NCBI GenBank assembly: GCA_023374045.1
Contig: CM041779.1
Location: 144,151,485-144,215,484, forward strand
Source of the DNA: Limonium bicolor
Lineage: Eukaryota; Streptophyta; Magnoliopsida; Caryophyllales; Plumbaginaceae
Direction of reading: 5' to 3'
DNA: 64,000 nucleotides
This document shows positions 31,786 through 43,385 of this stretch, in pieces. The number at the start of each line of letters is the position of its first letter. The stretch's first letter is position 1. The notes under the pieces were generated by a model. The model saw only the letters and a program-made list of their open reading frames with translations. It ran no database searches and was not told the origin of the DNA. The position numbers were made by a program, and so were the translations under genes.

Positions 31786-34700
31786 TGAAATACCCCAAAC
31801 CTTAATATGTTAGTTAAATATATAATTATTATATTCTAAGGCTTATTTCAGTCATTAACAACATGTGGAAAAAATTCCCGAAGGAAACGGATCCAGATAG
31901 TGGATTAAAAATGCAAAACGGGCTTTAAAGCACGTTTTTCGAGAAACCCGGGAATGTAACTTTAAACGGGTTTAAATGGACTAATAAAAAAATTATAGTT
32001 AATCATATGGCTATAATTAAATATTAGTCAAGGTCTAGGACCATAAAAATAAATAAAACAAAAATCCGGAAACCGGACCCGGACTGTTAAAACTGACAGT
32101 TCGGGAACTAACGGGAGTTATCTGCTAATGACCAAATGCCACTCTCTCACATTGTAAAATAAAAATCAAATTTTTCCCCTCTCTCCTTGTGTCTCACGAT
32201 TTACTCTCTCTCCCTCTCTTTTATTTCACTCCACTATGAGCTACAAGACAAAAGTAATAAAGCATTACTTTATTTCTCTCACACACAAAACTCTCTCTCA
32301 CACTCTCTCTCTCCCTCATTTCTCTGTTGCCTCACGATTTCTTTCCCCCTCTCTCAGCCTTTCTTCTTCATTTGGCTCCAGTAATGGCAATTTATACATG
32401 CCAAAGAAACCCCATCTTCTACTCCTTGTAACTTCTTCATCCTTGCTCCAAATCAAGAATTTTTCACCAAAATACTCCTCTCACCTTGGGGATTATTTTG
32501 GACCTTTCAAAATCTCAAAACTCCATACTTCATTTCCATGGGTATACCACATTTTGAAGAAGAAGCTTCACATTCTTGAAGCCTATCATCCCCTTGTTGT
32601 TCTAAGGTAAAGAAAACTCGAAAATCCCACTTTTTCCCCATCTTACATGTGGCCGGTTTTGGTGTGTACTAAACACCATTGCTTTCTCTCCATGTTAGCT
32701 TGTTCAATCTTTTAGAAGTGTTGGAGCTAGCCCTATTCCATTGCCAAGCATTTCATTTCGAAATAGAAGGTAATTCCCTCCTTGTGTTCAAGTGATTTCT
32801 AAATTCTAGGGTTAGTGGAATGTTATTCAAAACCCTAGATACTCATTGTAATTATCTTGGCATGGTCATTAGCGTAACAAATAACCCATTGGACATCGGT
32901 TGTGGAACAAGAAGTAGGGAGGAGGAAAGGTTGAAAGAAATCCAAAGGTAAATGACTTACCTTATGTTGTGTGATGTTTTAAGAAGTTGTGCTTTATGCT
33001 TGTACAAATATAAATGCTCAGTGAAATGCAGGTGTTGCTAATAATATGAGGAAATTCAGTGTTTAAATTCATGTTGTTTAAGGGCCCAAGAGCCAAGCCT
33101 TTAAGGTTAATGCACATTGTGGTTATTGTTGTGAAAGTGCTGGAATGGATGTGTTCTAAGTGTCTAGAATGAGTGTGGTGGTTGGATTAATGCAAGTGTG
33201 CTTGACAAGGTGTGTGAGGATGATAGAAATATGGGGAACCTCTGTCAAAGGGAAAGAGTTTAAATTGGGTGAATATAATCAAGGAATTGGGTGATGATTT
33301 AGACAAGGGATTAGAGAGGTTTAAGGTGCCAAACAAGTGTTAAAAACATGTTAGAATTTATGTAGAAACATTAGGAGAAGGTTAGGCTTGGTTTGGAGGT
33401 TGAAAAGTGGCTGAAAAATAATGTTCTGGACTAATACTAGAGTGGTCCGGGTTTCAAACCAGGAACCTAAACCCGGACCACCCCAAAAACACACCCGAAG
33501 ACTTAAAACTGTATGTGGTCTGGGTTTGTAAACCCGGACCAGGTAAAAAATGAGACAGAAAGTTTTCCGACGGTGTGGTCCGGGTTTGTAAACTCGGACA
33601 CAAACCCGGACCACCCTAAAAATGTGCCAGAGAGTGTTTTAAAGCATTTCCAAGGTGGGGATTTGAATGTTAATGATGATATATGATTGTTAAGACATGT
33701 TTGGTGACTTTTAATGACCATTAGGAGGGTGATTAAGTGTAAGTTAAGTGTGAAAGTATGTAACATAATTATGTGAAGTAATTAACTAATTAGAATTTAA
33801 ACACGGTAATTAACCAACATCGCTAATTATGTATAGGAGCTACTTTTGGTGGTGAACGAACGCAGCAAGGACCAAGGTATGGTTTTCTTGCAGTCTGTTG
33901 CCTACCGGTTTACACCGGCTTGTGTGCTGTTTGTGTTTTCGTGTGTTTACAACCTTGTAAGATTAAATCATGAAACGAGTTTACAGTTCTTACTATTAAT
34001 GTGACGTGTGAACACCGATACCGGTAACCTCGAATGCGTGCTAACTGTTAGATGACCAAAGCTAGGAACGTAAGAGAACGGTATCCGGTAGTAACGCTTC
34101 CCAATCCACGGAGCGTTCTAACCCGGCTATGTGTGTTTAGTTGTGATGTGTGTGTTGAGTTATGTCTTACTTCCCTTGTATGTCTAACCCGACTTAAACA
34201 CTTACTTGTGAGATTATGTTAAGCTCCCATCGTGGGACTTCTAACGAGTGCTAACCGGGGAGTGAGGAATCCGGTCGTTCCGGTCACGCGTGTATGTATG
34301 GGTGTCGACATCTGCATCAGATTCGGCTCTCTCCTTATGTTAGGGTAGTTTTCCTTTTATGGGGAATTCGACCTCCCATAGCTTAGCCAAAGCTGCCTAC
34401 CTGACTTCCACTCGGGCTAGGGGGAAATTATGTGTTGATGTGTACGGGTAATCACACCCGTCTCATCTTTCAAGTTAAGTTAATCATTTGACTAACAAAC
34501 AGTAATGTGTTATGTGTTAAGCTTAACATGAGGATGAAGACATCCTCTAGGCTTACAAGTTGACTAACCATGTTGGTTGTTACTTAAGTGAACTGTTATC
34601 ACTATGTATGTGTTGTGATTGTTCTGCAATAATTCCTGTTATATATATGCATGTTGTACGATACAATCAACGCCATGTAATAATGACAAATAGTTGCGTG

Positions 34701-35144
34701 TATCCCGGTAGTCAGCGGGCTGCACGTTAACCATGCCAGCAAAAGGTTGCTGACCCCCTTTGGGGGCTATGTTTATTTGCAGGATGAGGATCGAGGAAGC
34801 AGAGTGGCTTTAGATCCAAGATTGTTGATATTTTGTTATTTTTGGATGTTGAACCCGAGTAGTGCTTGTACACTCGAGGTCGCTACTTTTGGTGGATGTA
34901 AAGTTAGTTAGTGATTTTTGAACAGTTACACTCGGTATATTGTCATTCTTTTTGGATAGTCATTTTGTAAGGTTGTAATTATGCTCGGAACTCGTGTGAT
35001 CAGACCGATACATATTGTGTAACAGCCTAGTTAGCCACGTGGGTGGCTAACGGCGTGTAACACCGCCCTCTTTGGTAAATGTTTAAGTAATGATTTCCGC
35101 TGTGATATTTGATTAAGTGTGAAGGTTATGGATGGGGTGTTACA
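31786..35144 (+). repeat. 3' LTR of the AlkB-carrying chromovirus
   Basis: Near-identical to 22056-25412; lacks 41 bp present near 23490-23540 and has a 20-bp CT duplication near 32283-32303. The GGTCCGGG array is at 33444-33615 and the G-box stem at 35030-35051. Confidence 0.95.
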
Positions 35145-35454
35145 GGTAACATCACAATTACTTTCATTAACATTGGGGTAACATGATTGCTTAACGTTTA
35201 ATGCGCCCATAGTTTACCCCGTCATCCCGTTACACTTAATTTACTCTTGTGATCTTAAGTTTACAACTCTCACATCAAACCCAACACTTGTTTACACATT
35301 TTAAGGCCTTTATATGTCACCAAACAAGGCCTAAACATCACCTAAAACCATTACCATTCAATCCCCCATGATTAAAAGCCTTTAAAACTCATTTTGCAAC
35401 ATTTTTGCCCTGGTCCAGGACTTGGTCCGGACCCAAGGTCCCAGACCATCACTG
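35145..35454. other. interval between chromovirus and Ogre element
   Basis: 310 bp with no ORF. The reverse strand resembles the middle of a Tekay-type LTR (TTTAGGCCTTGTTTGGTGACAT and a GGTCCGGACC palindrome at 35421-35430), so it is probably a reverse-oriented LTR fragment. Confidence 0.45.
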
Positions 35455-35956
35455 TGTAGACACCAAAAATTCTCACCCCATAAACCAAATTGTGAAATAA
35501 TGAATATAATAAGAGGGGTCGTCGCCTTTCTTTTTCTTTTTTTAGCGTGCGTGCCAAAATGAAGCCACCTTTTAATAAGCTTTTGAAATGATTTTTCAAG
35601 CATTTTAGAAAAACAGGCCAATCTTCTACAAAAAGTTTCCAACGACATTTCTGTTTCAAAGCCATCCCTTTTGTTTATTCACTTATTTTACAATCTTATT
35701 CTTATTTATATTCTATTCATTTATTTATTCTTCTATCCATTTTTTCTTATATTTTATTTTATTCTGCCATTAACATTAGTGGTTTTGTTGTCATTTCAAT
35801 TTATACACTTTTATCTTCAGCTCACAAACACAATCCACACTTGATTGAAGTCTGGTCCAGCCCAGTCCCTTAAACCCATTCCAGCTCCAAACATTGGACC
35901 TAGAGGCCCAAACAAAAGCCCAAACCCACTCAAAAACCCTAAACCCCCCCTCTCAT

Positions 35957-35964
35957 TATAAAAA
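35957..35964 (+). promoter_or_regulatory. candidate TATA box of the Ogre LTR
   Basis: TATAAAAAAA in a CT-flanked context about 500 bp into the LTR, conserved in the 3' LTR (about 49883). It implies a U3 of about 0.5 kb and a transcribed leader of nearly 4.8 kb. Confidence 0.55.
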
Positions 35965-37789
35965 AATAACTTGTACAATAGACAGCAAGGGGGGCAGCCG
36001 GACTTCCATCTTCATCCCCCGGTTTTATTTGGTCGTTCTTCCATTTTCGAAACAAGAAGAGTAGCCGACACCTTCATCTTTGATTTTTCTCCTGTCGATC
36101 TTCAAAACAAGAAAGAACCATAGAAATCCTATCAGTCGACCTTCCCTTTTCTATTCACCGTTGATCGATTCCAGGTCCCTTAATATCGCCACATTCAACT
36201 GAAGGCAACAAACCGATGATTCTCCTCCACTGCCTCAATCTCTTTCACAATTTTCCATTCCCTCAACACTAACAATTGCTCATATTCCAAAAAACTGATC
36301 GAAACCAGAAAACTCCTCTCCCAATTTAACGCCACCTTCTTCTTTAACTAGGTTTCCGATTGAGCTCAGGCCTCACCTTCTCCCTCCCCAAATCCTTTCG
36401 AACTCCCTTTAAAAGCTTATTACGGTCACACAATTTTCGTCGCCCTTTGACGGAATCAGGATTCCACCACCACCACACCTCCTTTCGCTCATTCTACCGA
36501 CTCCACCACCCTTTTTCTGGCGCCGCAACAGCAGACCGCGTCAAAGGTCACCAATTCTCGCTCAAAGCTTGCGCATCGGCTTCTCGTTTGAAGCTTTCGC
36601 ATCAGCTTCCTGCTCGAAACCTTCGCATCAGTTACCCGCTCCAAGCTCTGCGTTCTGTTCTCTCAAAAGCCCTAACTGGGCACTCTCGACATCCATCAAC
36701 AAGTTCGTCGTTGAAATACGGTGGTGAAATCTTGAACCTCTACTTTCTCTGGCTATATCTTTTTGGCAGTTCGATTTTATGTTTTTATTGACTATTCTGA
36801 CTTTACCTGGACGAGGTTGCTGGATTTGAGTAGAAACGAGTTATCCTTGTGTGCTTTTGAGTTTCGTTCTTCTTCGCTTTGAGCGATTACCGGACTTCTA
36901 CGATTTCGATTTAAATTCGGGTCTAGTATCGGAAAATCCTTCCCGGCCTTTGAATTTCATTTCGATACCTAAACATTTTTCGTATCTGATCTTCGATCCT
37001 AGACTAGAGTCGGACTCCTATGCATTGAACTATGTTGGATTATGATTTTGTTGTCAACTATGTTTGGTTTGGTTCCCTGGCTCGTTGTCAATCTGCTCAG
37101 GGCATCGGTTGCTCTTCCTGTTTTGCCTTGCGTATTGTTCGCAACATGAGGAATCAGTATGATTCATGCTAATAACTGTGAATGAGTTGCTGGATTAGTT
37201 AATGGGTTATTATGACTCATTAATCTGTGTTTATCTGGCGGTATTGTCTTCGCGCGATGGAATCATTGCCCTAATCAATACTAATCTCTAGTCTGTTTTC
37301 TCAGTCATTCGAGATGTATTGTCGTTGCTCGTATCTGAAATATGTGGTGGCTTTCTCTTTTGTTCGCTCATCTCATGTATTCATTGGGTTTGGCTCGAAC
37401 TCCTTAAAATTCTGTAATCTGTTTCATTTTATGCACTCGATGAGTTTGTGGGCCCGATCAGTACATGGACCTTCTTTGCTTTTCTTTCTTTTGTATATAT
37501 ATATTTGTTGGTTTACGATCTGCTTTTACTGTTTCGTAAATCTTTTGGACTACGGTTACTTGGGCCTTTGTAATTCTTAACCCATATTTGGACTCACTTT
37601 AAGCCCTAGTTATTAGACCTTAGGTCCAAGCCTTAGGATAGTGGGTGAACCCAGAGATTTAGGTGAGTCATGGTCCCACCTAACAAATTGGGTGATCCTT
37701 AAGCCCAAACCACACTTATTATTGTAATATAATACAAAAATAAAAATCAAAATCAACTTCAAAATCTCAAAGCAAAAGCCCAATAAAAA

Positions 37790-38412
37790 TCAGTCCAATT
37801 CCAAATCTCAATTCAGCCCAAGCCTTTAGCTTGGCCCAATTTTCAAAAGCCCAAAGACTAACATAATCAGATCCATTGTCTTAAGCCTAACTAGGCCCAT
37901 TTCTAAGATCCTTTTCAAAGGCTTTATTTTAAAAGCCCATTTTGGCCCATCAAGGCCCAAGGCCCATTCTGACCCAAATTGAAAGGCCCATACCAGCCCA
38001 TTTTGGCCCATCAAGCCCAAAAGCCCATTTTGACCCATCGGGCCCAAAAGTCCAAATCAAACCCAAGTCTATCCCAAAATGCCAATTCAGCCCAAAAATA
38101 ATCTTCAGCTCAAATAAAAAGGCCGAAGGCCCATTTCAGCCCAAAAACAATCGTCACCCCAAATAAAAAGGCCCAAGGCCCAATTCAGCCCGAAACCCAA
38201 ACAAGGCCCAATTCAGCTCGAAATCCAAACAAGGCCCAATTCAGCCTGAAATCCCAACAAGGCCTAATTCGACCTGAAATCCCAACAAGGCCCATTCTGG
38301 CCCAAATTGAAAGGCCCATTCCAGCGCAAATTGAAAAGCCCATTTTGGCTCATTAAGCCCAAAAGCCCATTTCGGCTCATCAAGCCCAAAAAGCCTATTT
38401 CGGCCCACTCGG
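37790..38412. repeat. GGCCCA (TGGGCC) motif array
   Basis: About 17 copies of GGCCCA plus many AGCCCA variants in about 620 bp, in units such as AAGCCCATTTTGGCCCATC. TGGGCC/T is the site-II motif recognised by TCP factors. Confidence 0.85.
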
Positions 38413-38418
38413 TCCAAC

Positions 38419-38553
38419 TTTGACCTCGACCTAACTTTGACTCGGTCCAATTTTGACCTTTGACTTTGACCCAATCCGAGCTTTGACCAGCCCAAGTTTG
38501 GCCTTGACCCAACTTTGACTCGATCCCACTTTGACTCGGACTAACTTTGACCC
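38419..38553 (+). repeat. TTGAC[C/T] (W-box) array
   Basis: Ten TTGACC or TTGACT motifs on one strand within about 135 bp, in units such as AACTTTGACTCGG. TTGACY is the core WRKY site. Confidence 0.9.
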
Positions 38554-39017
38554 GCCTTGTTTTCTAATGCCAACCAAAATTCAATCCAAACCCAATTCAT
38601 TTGGCCCAATCCAATTCAAACTTAATGCATTCACTTCAAACTCATTGAAAATCCCGTTCAAACTCCAAAAATCCAAAAAAATCTCTTTTCTCAAGTTTCA
38701 GACAATCTTTTCATTCAAATTTCTTCAAATTTTCAAAGAAACCATTTTGTGGAATTTTAAAAGAAAAACTCTTCTCACATCACAGAAAACTCTTCTCAAA
38801 TGCAGAAAGTTCTTCTCACATATACAGAAGGTTTTCTCCTAAAACATTTCTCAAAATCAGTGTTTCTTCATCGAGAATTCCGAACAACTTCAAAAGTTTT
38901 CCAACTTAGTTTTCAAACTCAAAACTAAACCGTTTTCGGGGAACATGGGATGTCTAACACCTTCAAAGAACGTTTTCTTCCTAGTTAAGCATCACTTGTC
39001 TCCCTTCCAAAATAAAA

Positions 39018-39180
39018 ATCCGAGGCGGGGCACTAGGGTCGTAACCTCCCTTGTTGCAGTCTGGATCTCTTTAGGCGGGGCATTAGAGTGACAAACCTCC
39101 CCTAATTGCAGCCTAGAATTTTACAAGGCGGGGTGCTAGGGAAGTAACAACCTTCCTAGTTGCAGCCGGGATTTTAGAAT
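39018..39180 (+). repeat. tandem repeat, about 60 bp x 3
   Basis: Units with GGCGGGG(C/T)A/GCTAG near 39023, 39073 and 39127, followed by TAAC.CCTCC and GTTGCAG(T/C)C. Confidence 0.8.
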
Positions 39181-39649
39181 CGTCTAACTCCCTTCCACTC
39201 GATTTCAATGTTTTCGGTTTTTAACGTTTAAAAACCCAGGAGTTAGAGACGTTATTAGGGTTTGACCAAGAACATCTCATTCATGGTGTTTCTCTCTAAA
39301 TCCTATTTTTAGACATAAATACATTGCCCCATCTTTCGAGCCTCGGCACTTACCATTAATTAAGTGCCGTGTTTGAGGGGGTACATAGGGTAATCCCTCG
39401 GGATTATCAGCCCTTTTAAAACAAAAAAATTATTTTTCGATTTTAAAAACTTTAAGAGACGATTTTGACAATCATTCCTCCAAACAACTCAACCCATCAT
39501 CATCTCATTTCAAATCTCAAAACATCCCAAAACCTCAACTATTTTAACCTCGAACCCAAAAAGCCCGAGATCTCTCCCAAATTCCAATTGCCTCACACTC
39601 AAATCATTATCCAAACTTGAAACATCTCCTGAATCCCAACTTCTTCCAA

Positions 39650-39893
39650 ACTTCTATAGTCTCATAGGCCCGAGCGCCCCACAGACTCGAACATCTCAAT
39701 TTCCCCACCATCTTAAGATTTTAAATGTCTCACAGGCCCGAGCGCCTCACAGACTCAAACACTTCAACCTCTTCCGCCATTTTAATATTCAAACGTCTCA
39801 CAGACCTGAGCGTCTTGTAGACTTTGACATCCCATCACTCCCACTACATGAACATCCCAAATGTCTCATAGACCCGAGCGTCTCGCATTCTAA
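39650..39893 (+). repeat. tandem repeat, about 65 bp x 4
   Basis: Four units with GTCTCA(C/T)AG-GCCCGAGCG-CC(C/T)CACAGACT cores, starting near 39659, 39727, 39793 and 39861. Confidence 0.8.
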
Positions 39894-39954
39894 CCTTTGA
39901 AACACCTCAAAAACCTTCAAAACCCCAAAATCTCCAAAAACCCAAAAAACTCTG

Positions 39955-40013
39955 AACTACGTAAGGTCTGATCTCAACAGGGAGTTGAGTACGTAGGCAG
40001 CCCATCTAGGGTG
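39955..40013 (+). other. paired-stem motif, LTR copy
   Basis: CTACGTA, a 9-base bulge, CTCAAC, a 5-base loop, GTTGAG, TACGTAG, then GCAGCCC...AGGGTGCGACC. Both stems pair perfectly. A second copy is at 47456-47514. Confidence 0.75.
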
Positions 40014-40776
40014 CGACCCCATTCCAATCAAAAAACCCTTTTCCCCTCTAAGGTGGCTCTCAAATCTCTCAAAATGCTCACACCTTCTTCGGCTCCCTCA
40101 TACTTCAAACCATTAGACTCCAAGTCTTGTCTATTCACTCGAGCTCAGACTTTCCCAAATCTTCATTCTATACTCATTTGAATTCACTAATTCCTCTTCA
40201 TGGCGCTAGCTTGGCAGAAAAGCTCGCCTCATCCACTCTCTTTCTCTCTTCCTATCCTAATCCTATCATTGTGGCCCTTTGAAATGAATCTCTCTTTAAT
40301 AAGGTTTTGAAAGAAGGCAATCCCGACAATTGGAGACCGAGGTTTCCTCGGGCACCAATCCGAAGTCGTGGTCGTTGCCACTTCTGAGGGGTGTAACCCA
40401 GTGCGAACCCACAATAGAATCTCTGAAATGACCAGATAAGTCCTATCCATAGGCAACAATCTCAGAGTCAATTAACGGTTCTTAGAACCCTCCCTCCCTT
40501 CCTTCCTAGTATCTTAGGTCAAACTAGGTGGCGACTCTAGTCAATTTCCGCCCTTAGGGCATAAGTCCGCGTGGAGCCCATTGAGAGTGGGTGTAGTGCT
40601 CACTAGCATTCCCCATAAGCTTTCTGGGAAAGACGGACGATGTAGTAGGTATTTGAGGGATGCCAGAATAACAGGTTTTCACCCTCCACAGAATGGCATT
40701 TTCTATGATCTAGGCTTCTTAGTCAGACCATATTTAGATAGACCCCCCTCATACCGAAAAATCACCCTCCACAGAA

Positions 40777-40793
40777 TGGCGACTCTGCTGGGG
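40777..40793 (+). promoter_or_regulatory. primer binding site of the Ogre/Tat element
   Basis: TGGCGACTCTGCTGGGG three bases after the LTR end; matches the tRNA-Arg-type primer sites of Ogre/Tat elements. Confidence 0.7.
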
Positions 40794-43385
40794 AAAAATT
40801 GAGTAAGTTTTTCTCAAACTCAAGGAAGACTGAACTCCATTCATAATTGTCAGGATTCCCCAACTTCTTTCAAAACCTTCAAGAGATTCATTTCAAAGCC
40901 TCTAGGATTATTCTACTCCACACTCAGAGTGTATGCCTGATGAGGACAGCTAAGATTTGTTAGATCCGCAACAAACATTACAACAATTGGGTTAATGATT
41001 AGCTCACTATTAGAAAGAGACACTTAGGACTGAGTGAAGCTAACTTCCCTCTAGGCTAATAAACAACCAATTTGGAAACACTTCCAAGATAAAACTCTTA
41101 GCAAATAAGATGATACTGACTTCATCGCTTTTATATTTATGTTGTGATTGTGGGGTGCATGGGAGGGTAGCTTAGGACATGCATTCTTCTGTGTCACCTG
41201 ATTTTTCCACGAGTCATGGAATCCCGACCGGGGCAAGATGGTCATTGACCTACGCCCTGCAGGCTCATGATCCAAAAATACCTTCCATTATCCGAGTCTA
41301 AGCCAGCATATAGTGAACCATAAGCCTTCGGTGTCCAGCTGCCTGGTCCGGTGTCTAGGTCGGGTTTTATGGGTAGTCACCCCCTTTGTATGCCGCTTGT
41401 ATGACCACCCTTCTGTCTTACCCTGAAGATTGCATGGGCTCAGTTCTCCATTGTTCCTCTACACCACGGGTGTCTCTAGAGCCCAATGTCACGCTACACA
41501 TCCATAAAGGATCCCGTATTTACCGGATACCCATACATGGCACAACGTAGTGAGTGAATAATTTGGACTTTAGACACACCTGACCGTGCAGATGACGAGA
41601 GACCCGTTCCCATGCAGTACTTCCTTGAGTTTCCTGAAAAGTGGGGTGTTGTCAGATCATCACTGGCCGTGGCGTATGTTTCCTTATCACTTCGGGTGTC
41701 CTGACCTTTCGAACTTACTCACTCGATGAGGGGCCTTCTTTATAACATTCCCCGCAAGGGGCATAGCAGAGAAAAACCCCGAGAGATGACAGTGAAGGAA
41801 TGACGGTTCCCTCGGTGAGACGGAGTCATAATTGACCTGGAAAGTGATTATCCCAACACTGACACTTACAGCTCCACATCAAATATAGCCACGATTTACT
41901 TTATGCTATACATGTGTGCAAACCACTTTCTCAAACCAATCCCTTTTAAAATGTTCGGAATTCTCGTTTGCATGTCCCTAAAATCTGTTACGAGCTTGTT
42001 TAATTTAGAGTTCCACGAAATATCTACACACAAATGGGGTTTCCAAAATCTGTCAATTCATCTTCAAAAACTTTATCTCACTAAATGTTATTTCCAAAAC
42101 AATTTTCAAAAATAGATTTCAAAAACCTATTTTCTACAAACGAGTTTCAAACAACATTCTTTACCATCATTATTTCAAAATAGTTTTCGAAAACAGTTTT
42201 TAAAGTTGATTTTCACAAATGTATTTCAAAATAAATGACTCAGTCCCCATGTTGTGACCCGTTACTTTTGAAGTTCTACCCACCTTCAAGAGTAGCGGTC
42301 ATTACTGTGGAGCGTACTAGTCATTTCGTGTTTTCACAAAAGTGGTGGATTTTCACATAAGATTTTATGATTGATCATTCACCTTTTCCTTTCTCAAGAA
42401 TATATCCCTTATTCCCTCGTCGGAGCGGATCGAGCTGAAAATCAGAGGCGCACCAACCTGTGGAGCTAGCCGAGCGAAATGAAGACTAACACCAACTGTA
42501 TACATAATCAGAGGTGTACCAACCCGAGTCAAGCGACATGAAGACTAGCGACACCGGTTCGATTTCAAATTGTCAAAAGTCAGAAGAACACCAACTCGTT
42601 TTGTTTCATCACAGTTTTGCTTCACTGCAAAAGCCTGAAATTGAGCTAGCAGTCGGTCAAGCACCCGTAGACAAGCGTGCAACCGGTCAAGAGCCCGAAG
42701 GTGAATGAGCAGCCGGTCAAAAACATAAAGACGAGCTAGCAGCCGCTTAAGAACCCAAAGATGAGCGAGCAGCCGACTAGGAGGCCGAGCGTGAGCAGTC
42801 ATTCAGAAGCCCGTAGACGGACCGGAGGAGTTCAGAAGAAGTTTAGCTCAAAATTCCCCTTTTAATGACTTTTTAGGACTGATGATGTATAGGATTTCCC
42901 CCTATGTTTCTTTTCTCTCCCGTCCATCTCTGAATAGATTACATGTATAGGTTTATACACTCCTTTGAATTTGTTTAGATCAATGTGTATAGGGTTCCCC
43001 ACTCCCTATTTTCTTTGCGAATGACTGAGCGTCAAAATTCATATTGAGAAAATCCGTCACTTTGAAAACACATTTTTTTTAAAAAAATTGTTGTTTTCCA
43101 AAAACTCGGTATCTTTTGGCATGCACGTCTTGTTTAAAGAAAGGAAAAAACGTGACGACCCTTCACGTTTTATCTACCACTCTTAAAACTTTGCTTTATG
43201 GGGTGAAATTTGCGGTGTCTACGGATACATCCCCTTTAAAAAATTGATGAAATAAAGTGACGCCCATCTCTCAACATTTTCAAGATAAATCGTTTCGCAC
43301 CAACAATCATTCGCATTCATCACACAACAAATTTTTGTTTAACAAAACATACTGATATTACTTCTTCTTCTTCATTCTAATCCTT
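40794..43385 (+). other. leader between PBS and gag
   Basis: 2.6 kb with no convincing ORF; autonomous Ogre elements have an extra ORF here, which I do not see. It includes degenerate 36-bp repeats at 42639-42810 with GCAGCCGGTCAAGA-like cores. Confidence 0.6.
42639..42810 (+). repeat. degenerate 36-bp repeats in Ogre leader
   Basis: About five units around GAGC(T)AGCAGYCGGTCAAG and AACCCGAAGA. Confidence 0.6.

Larger units (their letters stand above)
22056..35144 (+). mobile_element. Tekay-type chromovirus carrying an AlkB domain
   Basis: A complete 13.1-kb Ty3-gypsy element: LTRs of 3,357 and 3,359 bp, tRNA-Met primer site, gag with zinc knuckles, an embedded AlkB dioxygenase, protease, RT, RNase H, integrase with chromodomain, and polypurine tract. 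Flanking 5-mers are TGTAA and GGTAA (four of five match), a probable mutated target duplication. The LTRs differ at a few dozen sites by eye plus a 41-bp deletion and a 20-bp duplication, so insertion is recent. The gag-pol frame is broken by several one-base shifts and one stop; given the indel noise elsewhere, some may not be real. Confidence 0.9.
35455..40773 (+). repeat. 5' LTR of the Ogre/Tat element
   Basis: TGTAGACACC to CCCTCCACA, 5.3 kb. Contains a TATA box (35957), a leader ORF (36360-36791) that shifts frame in the 3' LTR, GGCCCA and TTGAC arrays, two further tandem repeats (39000-39180 and 39650-39900), and a paired-stem motif. The exact right end is uncertain because the junction sequence is duplicated (40680-40697 and 40763-40780). 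Confidence 0.85.

Noticed and set aside
22051..35149. Perfect target duplication for the chromovirus
   Set aside because: TGTAA and GGTAA differ at one base, and the 141-bp array does not resume on the right, so the duplication is only probable.
36360..36791. 143-codon ORF in the Ogre LTR as the Ogre ORF1
   Set aside because: ORF1 of Ogre lies between the primer site and gag, not in the LTR; the frame is shifted in the 3' LTR copy.
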